64,000 nucleotides of DNA. Source: Apteryx mantelli. Lineage: Eukaryota; Chordata; Aves; Apterygiformes; Apterygidae. The notes under the pieces are model-generated. The model saw nothing but the letters and a program-made list of their open reading frames with translations, made no database searches and had not been told where the DNA came from. Within the stretch, counting starts at the first letter, position 1, and every line of letters starts with the position of its first letter. Shown piece by piece: positions 55,301-64,000 of this stretch. A program made the translations under genes and the position numbers. Location: NCBI RefSeq assembly GCF_036417845.1, contig NC_090011.1, positions 1,736,001 to 1,800,000 of the forward strand, in the 5' to 3' direction.

Positions 55301-57886
55301 CGTCCACCCTGCGGCCGCCTCCAGCCACGTCTAAGGCCACAAGAAGGGGCGACGCCTGGACCAGGGGCCCCCTTGTCCCACCCTGACGGGTGCCCTGGGG
55401 GGGGGGGAGGCACACGAGACCCAAATCCAGCTGTGGCCACTCCAGATGTGCCCGCGGCCACCCCAGCCCTGCCAGCTGCCCACCTGAGGATGTTGAGGCA
55501 GACGTTGCCCTCCAGGTCGATGTTGGGGTGATAGACCATCGTCTCGCACTTCACTTTCGGCGGGTCGTGGGGATAGCCCTGGCCGACCTGGGGGCAAGAG
55601 CGAAGGGCAGGGTGACAGCTCAGCACCTGGGCAGGAGGCCACCGGCCACAGCCATGCGGTCACAGGTCCCTGGGCCCACCCCCAGTTCAAGGGGTGACCG
55701 TGTGGCCACCAGTCACGTCTCGGCGGCCACCAAGCCGCCCCATTCCCATCTCCAACCCACAAGGTGGATACGCGGCCACGAGTCACGGTGGCCAGCAGCC
55801 TCTAACCTGACCCTGCCTAGGCATTTGTCTACGTCTTGGTGGCCACTGGTCGCATCTTGGTGCGGCCACCTGCCTCTATCCCAACCCACAGGGTGGACAC
55901 CTGGCTATCGCTCACATCTTGGTGGCCGCAGGTCACGTCTTAAAAGCTGCCAGCTCCTAGTTCATACCCCAAACCAGATAATAGACACGTGGCTACTGGT
56001 CACATCTTAGCGGTCACCAACCACTGATCCCAACTCCAATCCACAAGGTAAACACCGGTCACGTTTTGGTGCCCACTAATCATATCTTGGCAGCCACAGC
56101 TCCTACCCCAAAGCACACAGTAGATACATGGCCACGTGTCATGTTTTGGTGGCCATAGGTAACGTTTTAGTAGCCACCGACTCCCAACCCACCTCCAACC
56201 CATAGCATGAACTAGTCACATTTTGGTGGCTGCTGGTTGTATCTCAGGGGCCACCAACCTCTGGCCCCTAACCCAACCCATGGGGTGGACACGTGGCCCC
56301 TGGCCAGGTGCCGGTGGCCACCCACATCCTGCTCCCCACACAGAGGGCAAGCTCATGACTATGGGTCCCACCTTGGTGGCCACAGGTCCCACCTCGGTGG
56401 CCACCGGCCCCTCGCCGCCACCACCCCCAGCCCCTGGGGCAGCCAAGCAGTCCCCATCCCATCTTGGTGGCCACAGGCTTCCCCTTCCCCACGCACGTGA
56501 CTGACCTTAAAACTGAAGACGAATTTCCCTCCCTTGTAGAAGCCCTGCAGGAAAGACAGACGTCACCGGGGGTTGGGGACACAAGGATCAGGGAAGAACC
56601 CCAAGGGCCAACGGGGGGGACACCGGGGATGCAGAGGGGACCCCCAAGGGACAAAGTGGGGCAGTGGGCACAAGAAGGTGACAGGGATATGGGGAGGACC
56701 CTGATGGAGGTGATGGCGGGGGGGACACTGTGGGGACGGAGAAGAACCCCAAGACCTATGGAAAGACCTGGGAGCAGATGAGGGACAGGGAGACCCCAGT
56801 GGACCGGGATGGGGAGGGGACCCTGGGGTGACAGGGGACAAGGGGGGGGGGACCCGCACCTCGTCGGGGCAGATGAGGAGGCGGAAATGCAGCAGGTCGT
56901 CCTGGTCGGAGAAGTCGATCTCGCACGTCTTGGGCAAGTTCAGCTCGTTGATGTCTGAGGGACACGCGTGAGTGGGGACACGCGTGAGCGGGGACACGGA
57001 CACGGGTCGGGGGGGACACGTGCAGAAGCCAGCGGGGGACACGTACAGTCACAGGGCAGCGGGACAGGGGGAAACACGCAAGGGAGACACGGACACGGGA
57101 AAACACGGATGGGGCCAGGCCCCACCAGTGCCCCCAGGTCCCCCCCCCAGCACCAGAACCAGCACCAGGGTCCCAGGCCCAGGTCCCCTCCGGTACCGGG
57201 CCCCGGTCCTGCCCCAGGGCACCCGGTAGTGGCCCCCCAGGGGAACCAGTCCCAGACCAGTTCACCCCAGTACCGGGCCCAGTTCCTCCCCAGTAGGGCC
57301 GGCAGCAGCCCCCAAGGGGAACCAGCCCCGGCTCTGTCCAGCCCCAGTTCCCCCCCCCCCCCGGTACCGGGCCCGGTTCTCCCCCGGGGCAGCCGGTAGC
57401 AGCCCCCCATAGGGGACCAACCCCAGGTGGGTTCAGCCCCGGTTCCCCCCCCGCCGGTACCGGGCCCGGTCCTGCCCCGGGGCAGCCGGCAGCAGCCCCC
57501 CATGGGGACCAACCCCAGGTGGGTTCGGGCCCGGTTCCCCTCCTTCCCCCGGTACCGGGCCCGGTCCTGCCCCGGGGCAGCCGGCAGCAGCCCCCCATGA
57601 GGACCAACCCCAGGTGGGTTCAGCCCTGGTTCCCCCCCCGGTACCGGGCCCGGTTCTCCCCCGGGGCAGCCGGCAGCAGCCCCCCAGGCGAAGCAGACCC
57701 CGAGCCCGGCGCAGCCCCGGTTCCTGCCCCCTCTCGGTGCCGGTGCCGGTACCGGTACGGGGCCCGGTGCGGGTCACCTTTCTGGATGCGGAGCTGGGCA
57801 GCCGAGGCCTTTTTGCTGGTGCCCTTGGTGCCGCCGGCCGATTCCTCCTCCTTCTTCTGCTGCTTCAACGAGAAGAGCTTGATCAT
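52315..57886 (-). CDS. UBE2M: UBE2M (UBC12), NEDD8-conjugating enzyme
   Basis: Six exons: 57886-57778, 56954-56860, 56544-56506, 55587-55484, 55074-55011 and 52455-52315. Total 552 bp, 183 aa, the same as the human length from memory. The N-terminus [20 protein letters not shown] is the extension that docks on the NEDD8 E1 and on DCN1-like proteins. The UBC core follows: [36 protein letters not shown], and [14 protein letters not shown] with the catalytic Cys in NVCLNIL. The C-terminus is [14 protein letters not shown]. It transfers NEDD8 from the UBA3-NAE1 E1 to cullins, with RBX1 as partner, so controlling cullin-RING ligases. All splice phases close. The 2.5-kb last intron is mostly minisatellite. 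Confidence 0.98.
52555..54330. repeat. Large ~90-110 bp minisatellite in last UBE2M intron
   Basis: Units of CTCCCTGGTACTCCTCGATA, then CTCCCTGATACCCCTTAACA, then CCTCCCTCAATACCCCCTGG and TGCTGCTAAACAGGTCCCTT. The first ~800 bp has well kept ~100-bp periodicity; later copies decay to 15-20 bp sub-repeats of GATACTCCTTAACA type. Nearly 1.8 kb in all. Confidence 0.95.
54560..54985. repeat. GGTGTCCCAGGGCCACC minisatellite
   Basis: About twelve degenerate 30-35 bp units of TGTCCCAGGGCCACCAGGTG type next to the UBE2M exon at 55074-55011. Confidence 0.88.
55640..56490. repeat. CTTGGTGGCCACAGGTCAC minisatellite
   Basis: Degenerate units of 40-70 bp with CACATCTTGGTGGCCAC and ACCCCAACCCACAGGGTGGA. 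They fill the UBE2M intron between 56506 and 55587. Confidence 0.88.
57120..57725. repeat. ~80-bp minisatellite in UBE2M intron 1
   Basis: About seven well kept units with CCGGTACCGGGCCCGGTTCT, CCCCGGGGCAGCCGGCAGCA, GCCCCCCATGGGGACCAACC and CCAGGTGGGTTCAGCCC. It ends only about 50 bp before the exon 1 donor. Confidence 0.95.
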
Positions 57887-58144
57887 CCTGCCGGGCCGAA
57901 CCGGGCCGCCGCGGGCCTCACCGGGCCGCCGCCGCCGCGGGCCGCCCCGGGGGCGGGGGGGCCGGGAGGGGGCAGGGGGCCGGGCCGGGCCCGGGGGCAG
58001 CGGCGGGGAGCCGAGCTGCGGCCCCCCCCGGCGGCTCAGCAGCGGGGAAGGGAGAAGGGGGAGGGAGGCGGCACCGGCGGCGGCACCGGGAGCCGGACCG
58101 GGAGCGCAGAGCGGAGGCGGACGGGGGTTAGTCGGCAACGGCCG

Positions 58145-58760
58145 GCGCCGTTCGGCAACTTCCGGAAGCGCTTCGGGGCTTTCCGGAAGGGGCTTCGGGG
58201 CTTTCCGGAAGGGGGCGGGGACGAGCAGCGGGAGGCTTCGCGCCGTCGCCGGCGCCCTTCGGGCTTTTCCGGAGGGGGCTCGGGCGGGCGCCGAACGCGC
58301 TTCGGGTTCTTCCGGAACGAAGGCGAGTCTTTCCGGGGTCTTCCCCGAGCCGCTTCGGCTCTTTCCGGAAGAACCTTCGGGTCTTTCCGGAGGCGCTTCG
58401 GGCTCTTCCGGAAAAGCCCCCCCACACACACTTCGGCTCTTTCCGGCAAGGAGTCGAGTCTCGCCGAGCTCTTGCCCCAGCCGCTTCGGCTCTTTCCGGA
58501 GCAGCCTTCGGGTCTTTCCGGAAGCAGGGCGGGCTCGCTGCGTTTCGGCGCCGCTTCGGTTCCCTTCGGAGAGCTTTCGGCTGTTTCCGGAAAAGCTCGG
58601 TAGCTTCCGGCAGCGTCCGACACCACCTCCCCCTCCCCGCTCCCTTCGGGTCTCACCGGAAAACTTCGGCTATTTCCGGAAGACTCCACGAACAAGCCCC
58701 CCCCCCCCCGGCTCTTTCCGGAAGGCTTCGGCTCTTTCCGGAGCTCCGTTCTCCCCCCCC
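58145..58760. promoter_or_regulatory. Array of ETS-type TTTCCGGAAG elements upstream of UBE2M
   Basis: Imperfect ~20-25 bp repeats of GCTTCGGCTCTTTCCGGAAG. At least fifteen TTCCGG cores occur, many as the palindrome TTCCGGAA. They lie 260-880 bp upstream of the UBE2M start codon, inside a CpG island. CCGGAAG is the core recognised by GABPA/ELK-type ETS factors, so the minisatellite may be an amplified promoter element. Binding is inference. Confidence 0.7.
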
Positions 58761-58885
58761 CTCGGCTCCATCCACCAACTGCACGAGATGGGAGGGACCC
58801 CAAGCACCAGCCGCGCGCTGATAGGCTCAGCCGTTCAGGGCGGAAGCAGGGCAGGGGGGCGGGCCCCGACAGCTTCCCACTGGGC

Positions 58886-58897
58886 GCCGCCATCTTT
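58886..58897 (-). promoter_or_regulatory. YY1-type AAGATGGCGGC element
   Basis: Plus GCGCCGCCATCTTTATT gives AAAGATGGCGGCGC on the minus strand, the consensus of YY1 sites found at transcription starts. It lies between the TRIM28 3' end and the ETS-type array. Confidence 0.5.
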
Positions 58898-59198
58898 ATT
58901 TTGGGCACCACCCTCTTTGTTGTGGGCACTCCCCAGGCTGAAGGGAACAGAGCTGTACCGGGACCAGCCCCCCCCCGCCCCACTCCCAGTGTCCCCAGTC
59001 TCACACCAGCCCCCACCCCCCATCTCCATCCACCCATGGCAAGGACCAGGCCCCCCAGCTCCCCAGTCCTGCACCAGTTTGGCCAGTGCTTGCAGGGGGG
59101 GGGGGGGGTGAAGAGCGGGTGCAAGGGGGCCACGAGGCCAAATCTGATCACAGGAGAGCGAGACAGCGGTGGCAGGAAGAGCCTGAAGGACGGTGGCT

Positions 59199-59204
59199 TT
59201 ATTT
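59199..59204 (-). promoter_or_regulatory. TRIM28: Likely poly(A) signal of TRIM28
   Basis: Plus GGCTTTATTTCTCC gives AATAAAGCC on the minus strand, about 180 bp past the TRIM28 stop at 59380. Confidence 0.65.
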
Positions 59205-59379
59205 CTCCGGTAGATACAGACAGGGACAACGTTGGCAGGGGGGAAAGGAAGGGAGAAGGTCACCGCTGCACCCCCCCCCCCCATGGCCACTGGGGCAGGA
59301 AAGGGCCCCGCTCCCCTCTGCGGTGGCCTTTCCCCCCCCCACCCCCCCACACACACCCGGAGGGGAGGATGTCACGGTG

Positions 59380-64000
<4,621 letters not shown>

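Noticed and set aside
57519-59111. Open frame of 530 codons on the plus strand
   Set aside because: Antisense to UBE2M exon 1 and the ETS-type array. The repetitive SGSSG/FRSS composition comes from the minisatellite.
58036-59229. Open frame of 397 codons on the minus strand
   Set aside because: The same minisatellite read on the other strand (KSRSG/PERPEG repeats). No domain.

Overview
The window looks like GC-rich bird DNA, probably from a microchromosome. The evidence is a CR1 LINE with the avian-type 3' end, bird-style LTR elements, very short introns packed with G/C-rich minisatellites at the right end, and the gene content. Every confidently modelled gene lies on the minus strand.

Layout. 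(1) 1-8.9 kb: a CR1 insertion at the left edge, then a complete butyrophilin-like gene (IgV, IgC, TM, short heptad exons, B30.2). Sequence upstream of this gene is duplicated at the left edge, so a second butyrophilin gene probably lies beyond position 1. (2) 10.5-29.9 kb: a cluster of leukocyte-receptor-complex-like immunoglobulin receptors. These are one single-Ig receptor with two atypical tyrosine motifs, one activating-type receptor with an Arg in the membrane segment, and two nearly identical inhibitory receptors carrying an ITIM plus an ITSM-like motif on 5.4-kb tandem units. The signal peptides are split over two exons, the second being 36 or 39 bp, as in KIR/LILR-type genes. Exon phases close exactly in all three complete models (244, 217 and 216 aa). 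(3) 31.5-33.2 kb: a natterin-like (DM9 plus aerolysin-fold) gene. (4) 35.5-46.1 kb: a repeat nest with three related LTRs, one unrelated LTR, a ~2-kb-arm inverted repeat and further copies of the same segment. Two plus-strand candidate exons of unknown identity lie inside it. (5) 46.3-64 kb: CHMP2A, UBE2M and the C-terminal half of TRIM28, all on the minus strand. Most introns and intergenic gaps here are minisatellite arrays.

The neighbourhood resembles human 19q13.4, where the leukocyte receptor complex and TRIM28/CHMP2A/UBE2M are also on one chromosome arm (synteny from memory). Functionally the left half is immune-surface receptors, with paired activating and inhibitory forms sharing similar ectodomains. 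The right half is housekeeping: ESCRT-III, NEDD8 conjugation and a KRAB-type corepressor. Exon coordinates were derived by hand from splice consensus and reading-frame closure. No transcript or database search was available.
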